Origin: an archaeon UBA583
GTDB lineage: Archaea; Nanobdellota; Nanobdellia; Woesearchaeales; UBA583
Direction: 5' to 3'
Assembly: GCA_002506365.1 (NCBI GenBank)
Contig: DAXK01000043.1
Coordinates: 1-55,357 of the forward strand
Length of the DNA stretch: 55,357 nucleotides
This document shows, piece after piece, positions 1 to 8,510 of this stretch; the stretch's first letter is position 1, and the number at the start of each line of letters is the position of its first letter. The translations under genes were made by a program, and so were the position numbers. The notes below the pieces were generated by a model, which was not told the origin of the DNA, ran no database searches, and saw nothing but the letters and a program-made list of their open reading frames with translations.

Positions 1-36
1 TATATTAAATAAAATAATTTTATTTCATATATCAAA

Positions 37-60
37 AATTGAAATCCGAAGATTTCAATT
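37..60 (-). repeat. Strong hairpin with UUCG loop downstream of S-layer gene
   Basis: On the minus strand, about 85-105 bases after the S-layer stop codon, perfect 10-bp arms (AATTGAAATC / GATTTCAATT) enclose a TTCG loop. Eleven bases further on lies a second hairpin (7-25) with 8-bp arms AAATAAAA / TTTTATTT. It could be a processing or termination structure. The two-hairpin layout and the TGAAATC/GATTTCA stem core recall the composite elements seen elsewhere in this window, but no copy of the S-layer 3' end is visible and the linker lacks CTTA. Confidence 0.6.
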
Positions 61-123
61 CATAAAATTCTTGTAGTATTAAGCTTGACAACTTAACTAA
101 TTAAAAAGTTTGTAAAAAAGAAT

Positions 124-144
124 AATTTAATTTAAAATTAAATT
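124..144 (-). terminator. Probable S-layer gene terminator hairpin
   Basis: Inverted repeat AATTTAATTT / AAATTAAATT lies at the stop codon of the S-layer gene, followed in the transcribed direction by a T-rich stretch. The stem is entirely A/T, so it may be weak. Position and T-tract suit an archaeal terminator. Confidence 0.4.
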
Positions 145-2612
145 TATTCGTTTACTTTAACTTCTGAACCAGTTAAACCACCTGCGTTTAACTTAGCAGC
201 AGCAGCAGTTGTTCCAGCTAAATCGTATCCGTAAACTAATACAGAGTTAACATCAGCAAAGTATCTAACTACAGCTTCTCCTTCTTCTACACCAACAACT
301 CCTTCACCTAATAATGAAGCAGCAACAGCGTTAACAGCAGGACCACCAACAACAATCATATCTTCAGTTCCTGAAACTTCTGAAGCCATTACTGGAGCAG
401 TAATATCGAATTCAACAGCTTCTGATGAAACCTTTTCAGTTGAAACTGTGTATCCAGCTTCTTCTAATTCAGCAACTTTAGCATCAGCCATATCAGCATC
501 AACAGTGTAAGTTTCTACTGAAGAACCAGCAGCACCGAAGTTAAATGAAACTTTTCCAACCACTTCTTCTGAAGGAACCATAATCTTAACAGAGTTATCA
601 TCTTCATCATTAACGATTACTCTAGTTCCATACTTATCAACACCTAATTGATAATCTGAACTTTTACCCATATCAGCTAAAGACATACCTGCAGAGATAG
701 ATAATGCAATATCTTCTGATTTAGCCTCAGTGTTATGTTGATCGTATTGAACTGTGAAAGTTGTAGTTAAAGTTGCAGATTCATCTGAATCAGCATCACT
801 AGAATATGAGAATACTAATTGATTTGTTGCAGCTTCAGCAGCTTCAAAGTTCATCATTAATTCATTTTCTAAGTATAGAGCAGATTTTTTAGCACCTACA
901 GTTACTTCACCAGATAATTCAGATAATTCTGATACATCAACAGAAACTGTTTTACCAGCAGCATCAAAAGTTACAGAGTCTAATTTATCCTTAATATCAG
1001 CAGCTTCTAAATCATCACCATTCATTGAAGACTTTAAAATATCATCAAATGAAATAACAGACTTACCTTCCTTATCTTCATCACTAGATGAAACTTGGAA
1101 TAAGTGCATATCTTCTTTCTTACCTTCTAAAGTAAAGAACATTAAATCATCTAAATCAGTAGTAGATAAGCCTAAATCAAATGTTACAGTTCCTGAAACA
1201 GTATGGTTTAATAAGTCTAAAGAGTTATCTAATTCAGATACAGTAACTCCTGCACCAGCAGTAGCTAAATCGGAACCTGTGAAAATAATTCTAGTATCTT
1301 CTGCACCTAATTGAAAATTATCTAATGAAGCAGGAATATCTAATGAATCAATAGCTGAAATCATAAATTCTGAAGGAATAGCTTTCCCATTATATAAATT
1401 TCCTGAAAATTCTACTGAATCAGTAGTTGAAGTAATTTCAACAGTTGAATATTCAACTTCGTTAGTACCATCATAAGATAAAGTAAAAGCACCAAATAAT
1501 ACATCATTTAATGAATCTCCTTCTTCTAATAATACATCAACATCAGTTCTATAATTAATTGTTAAAACTTTTGCAGACCAAGTAGTATCTACTTTATAAT
1601 CATCATATAAATCATCAACAGATTCATCATTAATTTCAATTGAACTTGAACCAAATGATAACTTTTGACCACCTACAACTAAAGAAGCATATCCTTTAAC
1701 TGAATCTCTATTAGAAGATACAATTTCAGTAACTGCAACTGAAATACCAGCAACTTCTTCAACATCATTTAAATCAATTGATTTTGATTCACCATTAATA
1801 GTTAATAAAATTTTTGCATCGTTACCAGTACCTGATACAGATTGAATCTCAACTTCATATGAAACTCCATCAATAGAAACTGAAGAAGTTTCTCCTTCAC
1901 CTAATGAAACTTTATTAGCCCCACCAATTAATTCTAATTTATTAGTATCAATATCAACAATAGTAAACTCATTACCCATAATTGTTAATTCTTCACCTTC
2001 AACATCCTTTTGAACATCAGAAGTTGAAATATCTCCTAATTCAGTTAAATCTAAAGTATATGTTGCAAAAGTTGCTCCATCCTTAAAGAATAAACCTTCA
2101 GCAGCTTCAGTTTCACCTTTAACTTCTTTAAAGTATTTATAGTTAAATTCTGAATCAGCATCAGCTGCAACTAAAGTTAAAGTTTGAGTATAATCTTCAT
2201 TATCAACTGAACCATCAGCTAATAAATCAGTTGAATCTTCATCTAATTCTTCAATTAAATCAGTGAATGAATCTCCATAATTTAATGATGATTTTTCCTT
2301 AATTGCTGAAACAATATCTCCACCATCAGTTGAAGTCATCTTTGCAGTAATCTTTACTTTTTCTGAGTCTCCAGATAATTCTGAAGCTAAGTCTGAAATA
2401 ATAGATGTAGCAGCAGCTGAATCAGCAGTTGCTCCAATTACAACAGTTCCATCGAATTCTCCAGACTTAACAAAGTTTGAAGGATATGCAGATAATCCTG
2501 CACCAAATACTGCACTACTCACTAAAGCTGCAGAAGCAGCAACAGCAGTAATTCTTTTAGTCGCTTTTTTAAACGTATTCATTTTTTTTAATTTAATTTT
2601 AAGACCACTCAT
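144..2612 (-). CDS. S-layer protein precursor
   Basis: This is a secreted, strongly acidic surface-layer protein of up to 822 residues. The N-terminus has a Sec-type signal peptide: a basic KKATKR stretch, then a hydrophobic Ala/Val-rich core ending near GLSA. It is followed by the VVIGA segment common at the start of archaeal S-layer proteins. The C-terminal part has IVVGGPAVN and an LVYGYDLAGTTAAA segment, both like the terminal domain of methanococcal-type S-layer proteins. The first ATG (2612) puts ten residues before the signal peptide; the ATG at 2582 (MNTFKK) gives a more normal signal peptide and may be the true start. At least one N-glycosylation sequon (NHT) is visible, so it could be a substrate of the AglB at 21.2 kb. 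Confidence 0.85.
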   Translation of the reverse strand: MSGLKIKLKKMNTFKKATKRITAVAASAALVSSAVFGAGLSAYPSNFVKSGEFDGTVVIGATADSAAATSIISDLASELSGDSEKVKITAKMTSTDGGDIVSAIKEKSSLNYGDSFTDLIEELDEDSTDLLADGSVDNEDYTQTLTLVAADADSEFNYKYFKEVKGETEAAEGLFFKDGATFATYTLDLTELGDISTSDVQKDVEGEELTIMGNEFTIVDIDTNKLELIGGANKVSLGEGETSSVSIDGVSYEVEIQSVSGTGNDAKILLTINGESKSIDLNDVEEVAGISVAVTEIVSSNRDSVKGYASLVVGGQKLSFGSSSIEINDESVDDLYDDYKVDTTWSAKVLTINYRTDVDVLLEEGDSLNDVLFGAFTLSYDGTNEVEYSTVEITSTTDSVEFSGNLYNGKAIPSEFMISAIDSLDIPASLDNFQLGAEDTRIIFTGSDLATAGAGVTVSELDNSLDLLNHTVSGTVTFDLGLSTTDLDDLMFFTLEGKKEDMHLFQVSSSDEDKEGKSVISFDDILKSSMNGDDLEAADIKDKLDSVTFDAAGKTVSVDVSELSELSGEVTVGAKKSALYLENELMMNFEAAEAATNQLVFSYSSDADSDESATLTTTFTVQYDQHNTEAKSEDIALSISAGMSLADMGKSSDYQLGVDKYGTRVIVNDEDDNSVKIMVPSEEVVGKVSFNFGAAGSSVETYTVDADMADAKVAELEEAGYTVSTEKVSSEAVEFDITAPVMASEVSGTEDMIVVGGPAVNAVAASLLGEGVVGVEEGEAVVRYFADVNSVLVYGYDLAGTTAAAAKLNAGGLTGSEVKVNE

Positions 2613-2654
2613 CGAGTTAGTCTACAAACTTACAACATTTAGTAACCAAGCTTT

Positions 2655-2670
2655 TTTAATTATAAATTTT
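2655..2670 (-). promoter_or_regulatory. S-layer promoter (TATA region)
   Basis: On the minus strand the AT-rich stretch centred on TTTATAATTA is preceded by a purine-rich BRE-like stretch (ATCAAAA). It predicts transcription start near 2636, giving a leader of about 25 bases to the first ATG or 55 to the second. Confidence 0.5.
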
Positions 2671-2967
2671 GATTACTACTTATTATGAGTTAAAATTGAA
2701 AAAACAATTTAAATCAATATAATAGCAATAAAAAACTTCAAATCTTGACAAATTTGAATAAAATGTTTAATATTACTACTAAATAAGTAATAATAATAAA
2801 ACACATAACTATTATAAAGGTTATGGATGTTTTATCCACAATTAAAACCATAGCAGATAACTCCTATTAACTAAATAAGTTGTAGAGAAGAGTAGTTTAT
2901 AAATAAAAACTTTAAAATAATTTAACAAAAAAATATACAAATTTAAACAAAAACAACATAAATTTAT

Positions 2968-2981
2968 ATTCTTAAAAGAAT
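2968..2981 (+). promoter_or_regulatory. Palindromic operator before HTH-CBS regulator
   Basis: ATTCTT-AA-AAGAAT is a perfect 6+2+6 palindrome. It overlaps the end of the TATA box (TTTATATT, 2963-2970) and lies before the predicted transcription start, where binding would block transcription. The same core occurs in a longer palindrome before metK, so autoregulation by the HTH-CBS protein is the simplest reading. Confidence 0.6.
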
Positions 2982-3004
2982 TATTATTCTTATACTAAAT
3001 AAAA

Positions 3005-3595
3005 ATGAAAACAATAAATTCAGACCAAACAAAACCACAAATTCTCGAATTAGCTAAACAACTAACAAAAAGAAGACAATACTTAAAACTATCACAATTA
3101 AAATTATCTAAACTAGCAAACTTATCATCATCAATAATAAATAAACTTGAATCTGGAAAAATTGACCCAACACTATCAACAATCCTAAAAATTGAAAACG
3201 CACTACAATCACAAGAAAAAATATCAGAACTTACAGCAAAAGATATTATGATAAAAGAAATAGCAATAGTATCATCAGATACAATAATCTCAAAAGCTGC
3301 TAAAATAATGAGAGAAAATGATTTCTCACAATTACTAGTAATAGATAATGGAAAATTAAACGGAGTAATATATGAAACCAATATACTTGATGCAATATTT
3401 AAAGAAGAAATAAATCCACACCAAGAAAAAATAAATAAAATTCTAAGCGAAAATCCAATAATTATCCCACAAAACTATCCAGTAGCCCAACTAACATATA
3501 TATTTAGTAACAAAAACACAAAATTTGTATTAGTCGCTGAAAACTTTAAATACCTAGGAATAATCGTTCCAAGCGACATACACAAAATAAACTAA
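3005..3595 (+). CDS. HTH (XRE-type) transcription regulator with paired CBS domains
   Basis: This 196-residue protein has an XRE-like helix-turn-helix at about residues 12-68 (LSQLKLSKLANLSSSIINKLE is the recognisable part), followed by two CBS motifs at about 78-133 and 143-196. CBS pairs bind adenosyl ligands, and archaeal CBS proteins such as MJ0100 bind S-adenosylmethionine or methylthioadenosine. The next gene is S-adenosylmethionine synthetase, and the two promoters share the core palindrome ATTCTT-AA-AAGAAT. I infer a ligand-sensing regulator that controls itself and metK. The ligand is a prediction from context. Confidence 0.85.
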   Translation: MKTINSDQTKPQILELAKQLTKRRQYLKLSQLKLSKLANLSSSIINKLESGKIDPTLSTILKIENALQSQEKISELTAKDIMIKEIAIVSSDTIISKAAKIMRENDFSQLLVIDNGKLNGVIYETNILDAIFKEEINPHQEKINKILSENPIIIPQNYPVAQLTYIFSNKNTKFVLVAENFKYLGIIVPSDIHKIN

Positions 3596-3634
3596 TAATA
3601 AAATAAACAACACAAATAACTAAACACACACACC

Positions 3635-3656
3635 AATTATTCTTAAAAGAATAATT
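3635..3656 (+). promoter_or_regulatory. Palindromic operator before metK
   Basis: A perfect palindrome with 10-base arms AATTATTCTT and AAGAATAATT around a central AA contains the same core as the site before the HTH-CBS gene. Here it lies just upstream of the metK TATA box (about 3671-3679) instead of overlapping it, so the protein could either activate metK or interfere with TFB/TBP binding. Confidence 0.65.
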
Positions 3657-3698
3657 ATGTCACTTTCTATTATATAAAATAAACTCCAAACTAATTCT

Positions 3699-4874
3699 AT
3701 GGAAAATAATTCAAATTATTACTTTACATCAGAATCAGTAACAGAAGGACACCCAGACAAAATGTGTGACAAAATTTCAGACACAATCCTAGATGCGTGT
3801 CTGGCTCAAGACCCAAACTCAAGAGTTGCCTGTGAAACAGCAACAAAAACAGGAATGATTATGCTATTTGGAGAAATCACAACAAAAGCAAACCTAAACT
3901 ATCAAAAATTAGTAAGACAAGCTGTCCAAGATATTGGATACGACCACTCAGACAAAGGTTTTGACCACAAAACATGTAACTTACTAATTGCCCTAGAGGA
4001 GCAATCCCCAGACATTGCCCAAGGAGTAGATGATAAAATCGAAGAAAATAAAGAAATTGGAGCTGGAGACCAAGGAATAATGTTTGGATACGCAAGTAAC
4101 GAAACAAAATCATTTATGCCACTATCAATTGACCTAGCAAACAAACTAGCCCAAAAATTAACACAAGTTAGAAAATCCGGAGAACTAGAATACCTAAGAC
4201 CTGATGGAAAAACACAAGTAACAATTGAATACAATGAGCAAAATATCGCCCAAAGAATTGACTCAATAGTTATCTCATCCCAACACTCAGAAGAAATAGA
4301 ACACCACAACCTAAAATCAGATATTATTGAAAAAGTAATTTTAACTACAATCCCTCACAAATTACTAGACGAAAATACAAAATACCACATCAACCCAACA
4401 GGTAAATTTGTAATTGGTGGACCACAAGGAGACGCAGGACTTACAGGAAGAAAAATAATCATCGACACATACGGTGGACACGGAGCACACGGAGGAGGAG
4501 CATTCTCAGGAAAAGATGCAACAAAAGTAGACAGAAGTGCTGCTTATATGGCAAGACACATTGCAAAAAATATTGTTGCCGCAAACCTTGCCGACAAATG
4601 TTTAGTCCAACTTTCATACGCAATTGGAATCTCTGAACCTACATCAATCCACCTAGACTGTTACAATACTCAAAAAGTAAACTTATCAGAACTTGTAAAT
4701 ACAATTAAAAAAATATTTCCAACAAAACCTGGAGAAATAATAAAATACCTAGATTTAACAAAACCAATATTTGCTAAAACATCAGCCTACGGGCACTTTG
4801 GAAGAGAAGATGAAGACTTCACATGGGAGTGTTTAAACAAAGTTAATGAATTATCAAAATTATTAGAAAAATAA
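3699..4874 (+). CDS. metK: S-adenosylmethionine synthetase, bacterial type
   Basis: It makes S-adenosylmethionine from methionine and ATP. The 391-residue length and motifs are those of the bacterial/eukaryotic MetK family: SESVTEGHPDK at residues 11-21 (ATP-binding His18), GAGDQG at 121-126, then TGRKIIIDTYGG and GGGAFSGKDATKVDRSAAY. Most archaea instead carry an unrelated archaeal-type enzyme, so this gene was probably acquired horizontally. The TATA box (TATATAAA, about 3671-3679) is centred some 25 bases before the ATG, so the mRNA is probably leaderless. It follows the HTH-CBS regulator by about 100 bases and has its own operator and promoter. Confidence 0.95.
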   Translation: MENNSNYYFTSESVTEGHPDKMCDKISDTILDACLAQDPNSRVACETATKTGMIMLFGEITTKANLNYQKLVRQAVQDIGYDHSDKGFDHKTCNLLIALEEQSPDIAQGVDDKIEENKEIGAGDQGIMFGYASNETKSFMPLSIDLANKLAQKLTQVRKSGELEYLRPDGKTQVTIEYNEQNIAQRIDSIVISSQHSEEIEHHNLKSDIIEKVILTTIPHKLLDENTKYHINPTGKFVIGGPQGDAGLTGRKIIIDTYGGHGAHGGGAFSGKDATKVDRSAAYMARHIAKNIVAANLADKCLVQLSYAIGISEPTSIHLDCYNTQKVNLSELVNTIKKIFPTKPGEIIKYLDLTKPIFAKTSAYGHFGREDEDFTWECLNKVNELSKLLEK

Positions 4875-4929
4875 ACTAATAAAAGAAAATAAAAATAACC
4901 TAATAAATAAAATAAAAATAAAGATAAAA

Positions 4930-5298
4930 TTATTTAATAATAATTTTTCTACATAACTCACAAGACCCATTACAATCACAAATCCCATTAGTATGAGTCC
5001 ATTTTTGTAAAACATTATACACATCAACTAAATTAATTCCAACTTGTGTTAATTTATAAGTTATCTTTCCAGAATTATTTATTTTCTCAATAATCTTATA
5101 TTCCTCAAGTTCCTTTAATCTCATTGAAATTACCCTACTTGTAACACTAGGTAACATTCTCTCAAAATTAGTAAATCTAAACTCCTCATAAGGACTTTTC
5201 CAAAAAAGTAATAAAATTAATAACATCCATTTCTTAGAAATTAAATCAAAACTTTTATACATCGCACAATTAGTATCATATAAATTTAAACGTTCCAC
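4930..5298 (-). CDS. HxlR-family winged-helix transcription regulator
   Basis: This 122-residue protein has the HxlR layout: an N-terminal cysteine (C11) before the FDLISKKWM segment, a winged helix with TSRVISMRLKELEE, and a short C-terminal tail. The tail carries a cluster CDCNGSCELC that could bind a metal or form disulfides. HxlR proteins often sense reactive electrophiles or thiol oxidation. A paralogue lies just upstream (5434-5790), and a flavin disulfide reductase is divergently placed. I infer redox-linked regulation. Confidence 0.85.
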   Translation of the reverse strand: MERLNLYDTNCAMYKSFDLISKKWMLLILLLFWKSPYEEFRFTNFERMLPSVTSRVISMRLKELEEYKIIEKINNSGKITYKLTQVGINLVDVYNVLQKWTHTNGICDCNGSCELCRKIIIK

Positions 5299-5318
5299 TA
5301 AAAATAAAATTTTTTTCC

Positions 5319-5348
5319 ACTTTAAAATAATTTACTTTAAAATAATAT
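5319..5348 (-). promoter_or_regulatory. Tandem 15-bp direct repeat over an hxlR promoter
   Basis: Two adjacent copies of ACTTTAAAATAAT(A/T)T occupy 5319-5333 and 5334-5348. The proximal copy is centred 26 bases before the ATG at 5298 and so acts as the TATA box; the distal copy covers the BRE position. Direct repeats are a plausible operator for HxlR dimers. Confidence 0.45.
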
Positions 5349-5433
5349 AGTGTCAAACATAATTAAATTAAATAAATATCAAAAAAATACCTAAATTATT
5401 AAAATAAGATAAAATAAAATTAATTTTACCCTT

Positions 5434-5790
5434 CTATTTTAAACAAATAGAACAACTATCACAACTACTCAAATTTTTACAATCTTCAGTCCAGTTTTGC
5501 ATCAACTTAAAAATTTTAAATAACTTCAAACCATCAGTTGTTAAAACATATACAAATTTAGGTCCTAAATCAACCCTATCAACAATCCCAAAAGTTTCCA
5601 ATTCTTTTAACCTTATAGAAATTACTCTACTAGTTATAGATGGAAACACTTTAGAAAAATAAGAAAATTTAAACTGATCTTTTGGATTTTTCCAAAACAA
5701 AACTAAAATTGGAACCATCCACTTTTTTCCTAACAAATCAAACAAATTGTAAACATTACAACTATTTTCCGATATTTCAAACATATTCAC
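5434..5790 (-). CDS. HxlR-family winged-helix transcription regulator (paralogue)
   Basis: This 118-residue paralogue of the neighbouring HxlR protein shares C11, the LFDLLGKKWM segment and a TSRVISIRLKELE recognition helix. Its tail has a different cysteine arrangement (CKNLSSCDSCSIC). A TATA-like CTTTAAAAATT is centred about 26 bases before the ATG. The two regulators probably arose by tandem duplication. The divergent disulfide reductase at 6020 is a likely target. Confidence 0.85.
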   Translation of the reverse strand: MNMFEISENSCNVYNLFDLLGKKWMVPILVLFWKNPKDQFKFSYFSKVFPSITSRVISIRLKELETFGIVDRVDLGPKFVYVLTTDGLKLFKIFKLMQNWTEDCKNLSSCDSCSICLK

Positions 5791-5874
5791 AAAAATAAAG
5801 TAATAATATCCCTTTAAAAATTTATATACTAATTAAAAAAATAAAAACACAATAAAATAATAGAAAAATAAAAT

Positions 5875-5918
5875 AAAAATAAAATAAAGATAATATAAAA
5901 ATAAAATAAAGATAATAT
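5875..5918. repeat. 22-bp tandem repeat, two copies
   Basis: Two identical 22-base A-rich units (AAAAATAAAATAAAGATAAT plus AT) lie end to end at 5875-5896 and 5897-5918, in the divergent promoter region between the hxlR gene and the disulfide reductase. This may be simple slippage or tandem binding sites. Confidence 0.7.
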
Positions 5919-6019
5919 AAAAACACAAACTAATAGAAAAATAAAAACATAATCTAGCACACAATTTATTTTTAAAAGTAGTAAATCATAAATAAATAAA
6001 ACAAACTTAAAACTAAAAT

Positions 6020-7444
6020 ATGAATAAACAAAATATCGAAAAAAAACAAATCCCAAAAGATAAAATCATTAATTATGATGTTGTAATTATTGGAGGAGGA
6101 GGAGGAGCAAATATTGCTAAATATGCTAGAGAAAATAATTTAAAAGTAGCAATAGTTGAAAAAGAAAGATTAGGTGGAACATGTTTAAATAGAGGCTGTA
6201 TCCCTTCTAAAATGTTAATCCACCCAGCAGAAGTTGCTGATGAAATTCGTGAAGCAAAAAAATATAACATTAAAAACAATACAAAATTTGAAGTTGACTT
6301 TAAAAAATTAGTATCAAGAATTACTGAAAACATATTTGAAGATTCAGACAATTTAGCAAAGCTCTACAAAAAATTAGACACAATTGATTTTTATCACAAA
6401 CAAGCTACATTTGTTGACAACAAAATAATCCAAGTTGGAAGAAAATATATCACAGGAAAAAAAATAATTATTGGAGTTGGAGCAAGACCTGGAATTCCAC
6501 CAATCCAAGGATTACAAGACACACCTTACTGGACATCAACTGAAACTTTAAGAAATACAACACAACCAAAATCATTAATTGTGATTGGAGGAGGATACAT
6601 TGGAGTTGAATTAGGTTACGCTTATGATGCCCTTGGAACAAAAACAAATTTTTTAGTAAGAGGAAATTTTATTCCTAGAGAAGATGGAGAAATAATTGAA
6701 GAATTTGATAAAGTTTTCAGAAACAAACATAAAATAACTGATATAACCAGTATTGAAAATGTTGACTATATTAATGGCGAGTTTAAAGTTCAAATTAAAG
6801 ACAAACAAGGAAAAAAAAGAACTCTAAAAGCTGAAAAATTATTAGTAGCAACAGGAGTTAAATCAAACAACGATTTACTTGGACTTGAAAATACAGATAT
6901 TAAATTAAATAAATACGGATATTTACAAGTTGACAAATATCTAGAAACAAATGTTAAAGGAATTTATGGAATTGGAGATTGTGTAGGAAATTTTATGTTT
7001 AGACACTCAGTAAATTTTGAAACAGAATATTTAATTCCTCAACTATTTAATAAAAAAACCAAAAAAGCACCAATTAATTATCCACCAATGCCACACGCAA
7101 TTTTTTCAAATCCTCAAGTTGCAGGAATTGGAAAAACTGAAGAAGAATTAAAACAATCAAAAACAAAATATTTCATTGGAAAATGTAATTATAGAAATTC
7201 AGCAATGGGTTCAGCATTACTTTCCGAATACGGATTTTGTAAATTAATTTTTGAACAAAAAACTCAAAAATTAATCGGAGCACATATTATCGGACCACAA
7301 AGTTCAGTAATGATTCACCAATTAATAGCACACATGCACCACAAAGCAAAACTTGAAGATTTACTAAAATTAATCTACATCCACCCAGCACTTCCTGAAA
7401 TTGTAAGAAATGCCGCTAGAGATGCTAACAAAAATAAAAAATAG
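6020..7444 (+). CDS. FAD-dependent pyridine nucleotide-disulfide oxidoreductase (dihydrolipoamide dehydrogenase/mycothione reductase-like)
   Basis: This 474-residue class I flavin disulfide reductase has an FAD-binding GGGGGA near residue 25 and redox-active cysteines in GGTCLNRGC (C55 and C60). It also has an NAD(P)H domain with VIGGGYIGVELG, an ATGVKSN segment and IYGIGDC near 320. The C-terminal interface carries the catalytic HPALPE (H455/E460). It transfers electrons from NAD(P)H to a disulfide. No 2-oxoacid dehydrogenase or lipoyl genes are nearby, and PSKM followed by an AEVADEIREAKKY segment recalls mycothione/mercuric reductases. A low-molecular-weight thiol is therefore as likely a substrate as lipoamide. 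Confidence 0.88.
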   Translation: MNKQNIEKKQIPKDKIINYDVVIIGGGGGANIAKYARENNLKVAIVEKERLGGTCLNRGCIPSKMLIHPAEVADEIREAKKYNIKNNTKFEVDFKKLVSRITENIFEDSDNLAKLYKKLDTIDFYHKQATFVDNKIIQVGRKYITGKKIIIGVGARPGIPPIQGLQDTPYWTSTETLRNTTQPKSLIVIGGGYIGVELGYAYDALGTKTNFLVRGNFIPREDGEIIEEFDKVFRNKHKITDITSIENVDYINGEFKVQIKDKQGKKRTLKAEKLLVATGVKSNNDLLGLENTDIKLNKYGYLQVDKYLETNVKGIYGIGDCVGNFMFRHSVNFETEYLIPQLFNKKTKKAPINYPPMPHAIFSNPQVAGIGKTEEELKQSKTKYFIGKCNYRNSAMGSALLSEYGFCKLIFEQKTQKLIGAHIIGPQSSVMIHQLIAHMHHKAKLEDLLKLIYIHPALPEIVRNAARDANKNKK

Positions 7445-7479
7445 TTTTTTTTATAAACCATTTTTAATTTTTAATTAAT

Positions 7480-7737
7480 ATGAACAAAATAAGATACAGT
7501 TTTAATTTCTCAATTTTATACTTTAAACAATCAAGATTTGATGAAAACCATATTAAACAAGCAATTAAAGATTATTCTGAAAATGTAGAATTAAAATTAA
7601 ACATAACTAAAAAATTCTACGAAATAGAAGTTAGATTACTCGATAAGAAAACTCAAAACATCAAACAACTAAGTGAAGAAATCTACAATTACATTGAAAA
7701 TTATAAAATCGAAGATTTCATAATAAAAAACATATAA
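7480..7737 (+). CDS. Small HxsD-like protein
   Basis: This 85-residue soluble protein has the pattern of a short strand pair (FNFSILYFKQSRFD), a helix (IKQAIKDYSENVELKL) and a second strand (YEIEVRLLD). This is a faint match to HxsD-like proteins of His-Xaa-Ser radical SAM systems. A clear paralogue sits at 8511. No radical SAM enzyme is nearby, so the function is unknown. Confidence 0.6.
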   Translation: MNKIRYSFNFSILYFKQSRFDENHIKQAIKDYSENVELKLNITKKFYEIEVRLLDKKTQNIKQLSEEIYNYIENYKIEDFIIKNI

Positions 7738-7835
7738 TAATTCTAAAATAAATATTAAATTATTTTTTCAAAAATTAACAAATAATTTAACAATTATAAA
7801 TAAAATATATAAATAATAAATATTCTAAAAACATA

Positions 7836-8426
7836 ATGGAAAACATTACATTTAAACAAGCACTAAAATATCCATTTAATAGACCAAAAGCACTATTAAA
7901 TGGACTTTGGATATTAGTTCCAATTTTTGGATGGTTAGCAATTTTAAGCTACTCAGTAAGAATTATTAACGAATTAATAGAAGGTAAAATTAAACAAATG
8001 CCTAAAATTAGCCCAGTCCAAGATTTTAAAGATGGGTTCTTTTTACTATTAAAATCATTACCATTTTTACTTTTATACACTATAATCTTTGAAGGACTAA
8101 TATATTTACATCAAGGATTTGAATTTTTAAGATTAATTTCAGATTTATTAATCGTCCCAATTTTAGCAATGAATTTTTGTCAAAAACAAACTATTGAATC
8201 ATATTTTGAATTTGACATATTAAATAAAGTATTCGACAATTTTAAAGAATATTTTGTAATTACATTAAAATCAATTGGACTAATGCTTACATTTTTAGTT
8301 CTATGTATTGTAATTGTTGGAATTCCAGCATTAATGTTTGGAACATATTTCTTTTACGCTAATTTTTATAGTAAATATTTATTAAAAAAATCAAATAAAA
8401 AGAAAAAAGAAATTAAAGAAAAATAA
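7836..8426 (+). CDS. DUF4013-family membrane protein
   Basis: This 196-residue protein has about four hydrophobic segments and a lysine-rich cytoplasmic tail (KKSNKKKKEIKEK). The opening FKQALKYPFNRPKALL followed by a hydrophobic LWILVPIFGW stretch is typical of archaeal DUF4013 proteins, whose role is unknown. A TATATAAA box at about 7806-7813 lies 26 bases before the ATG, so transcription is probably leaderless. It separates the two HxsD-like genes. Confidence 0.7.
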   Translation: MENITFKQALKYPFNRPKALLNGLWILVPIFGWLAILSYSVRIINELIEGKIKQMPKISPVQDFKDGFFLLLKSLPFLLLYTIIFEGLIYLHQGFEFLRLISDLLIVPILAMNFCQKQTIESYFEFDILNKVFDNFKEYFVITLKSIGLMLTFLVLCIVIVGIPALMFGTYFFYANFYSKYLLKKSNKKKKEIKEK

Positions 8427-8510
8427 ATTTTTACAATTTATTTTCAAAAACTAAACTAATTCTAAAATTCACACATAAACTATATAAATCAAAAACAACA
8501 TATTTTACCT

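Larger units (their letters stand above)
2613..3004. other. Divergent intergenic region with several small inverted repeats
   Basis: This 392-base gap separates the S-layer and HTH-CBS genes and holds both their promoters. Between them are an inverted repeat TTCAAAT/ATTTGAA (2737-2758), then CATAAC/GTTATG (about 2805-2826) running directly into TGGAT/ATCCA. The adjoining hairpins could belong to an untranslated leader or small RNA, but no known RNA family is recognised and no open frame looks coding. Confidence 0.4.

Noticed and set aside
2803..2900. Known riboswitch or structured RNA in the S-layer/HTH-CBS gap
   Set aside because: Only short stems are present and no recognised riboswitch core is visible.
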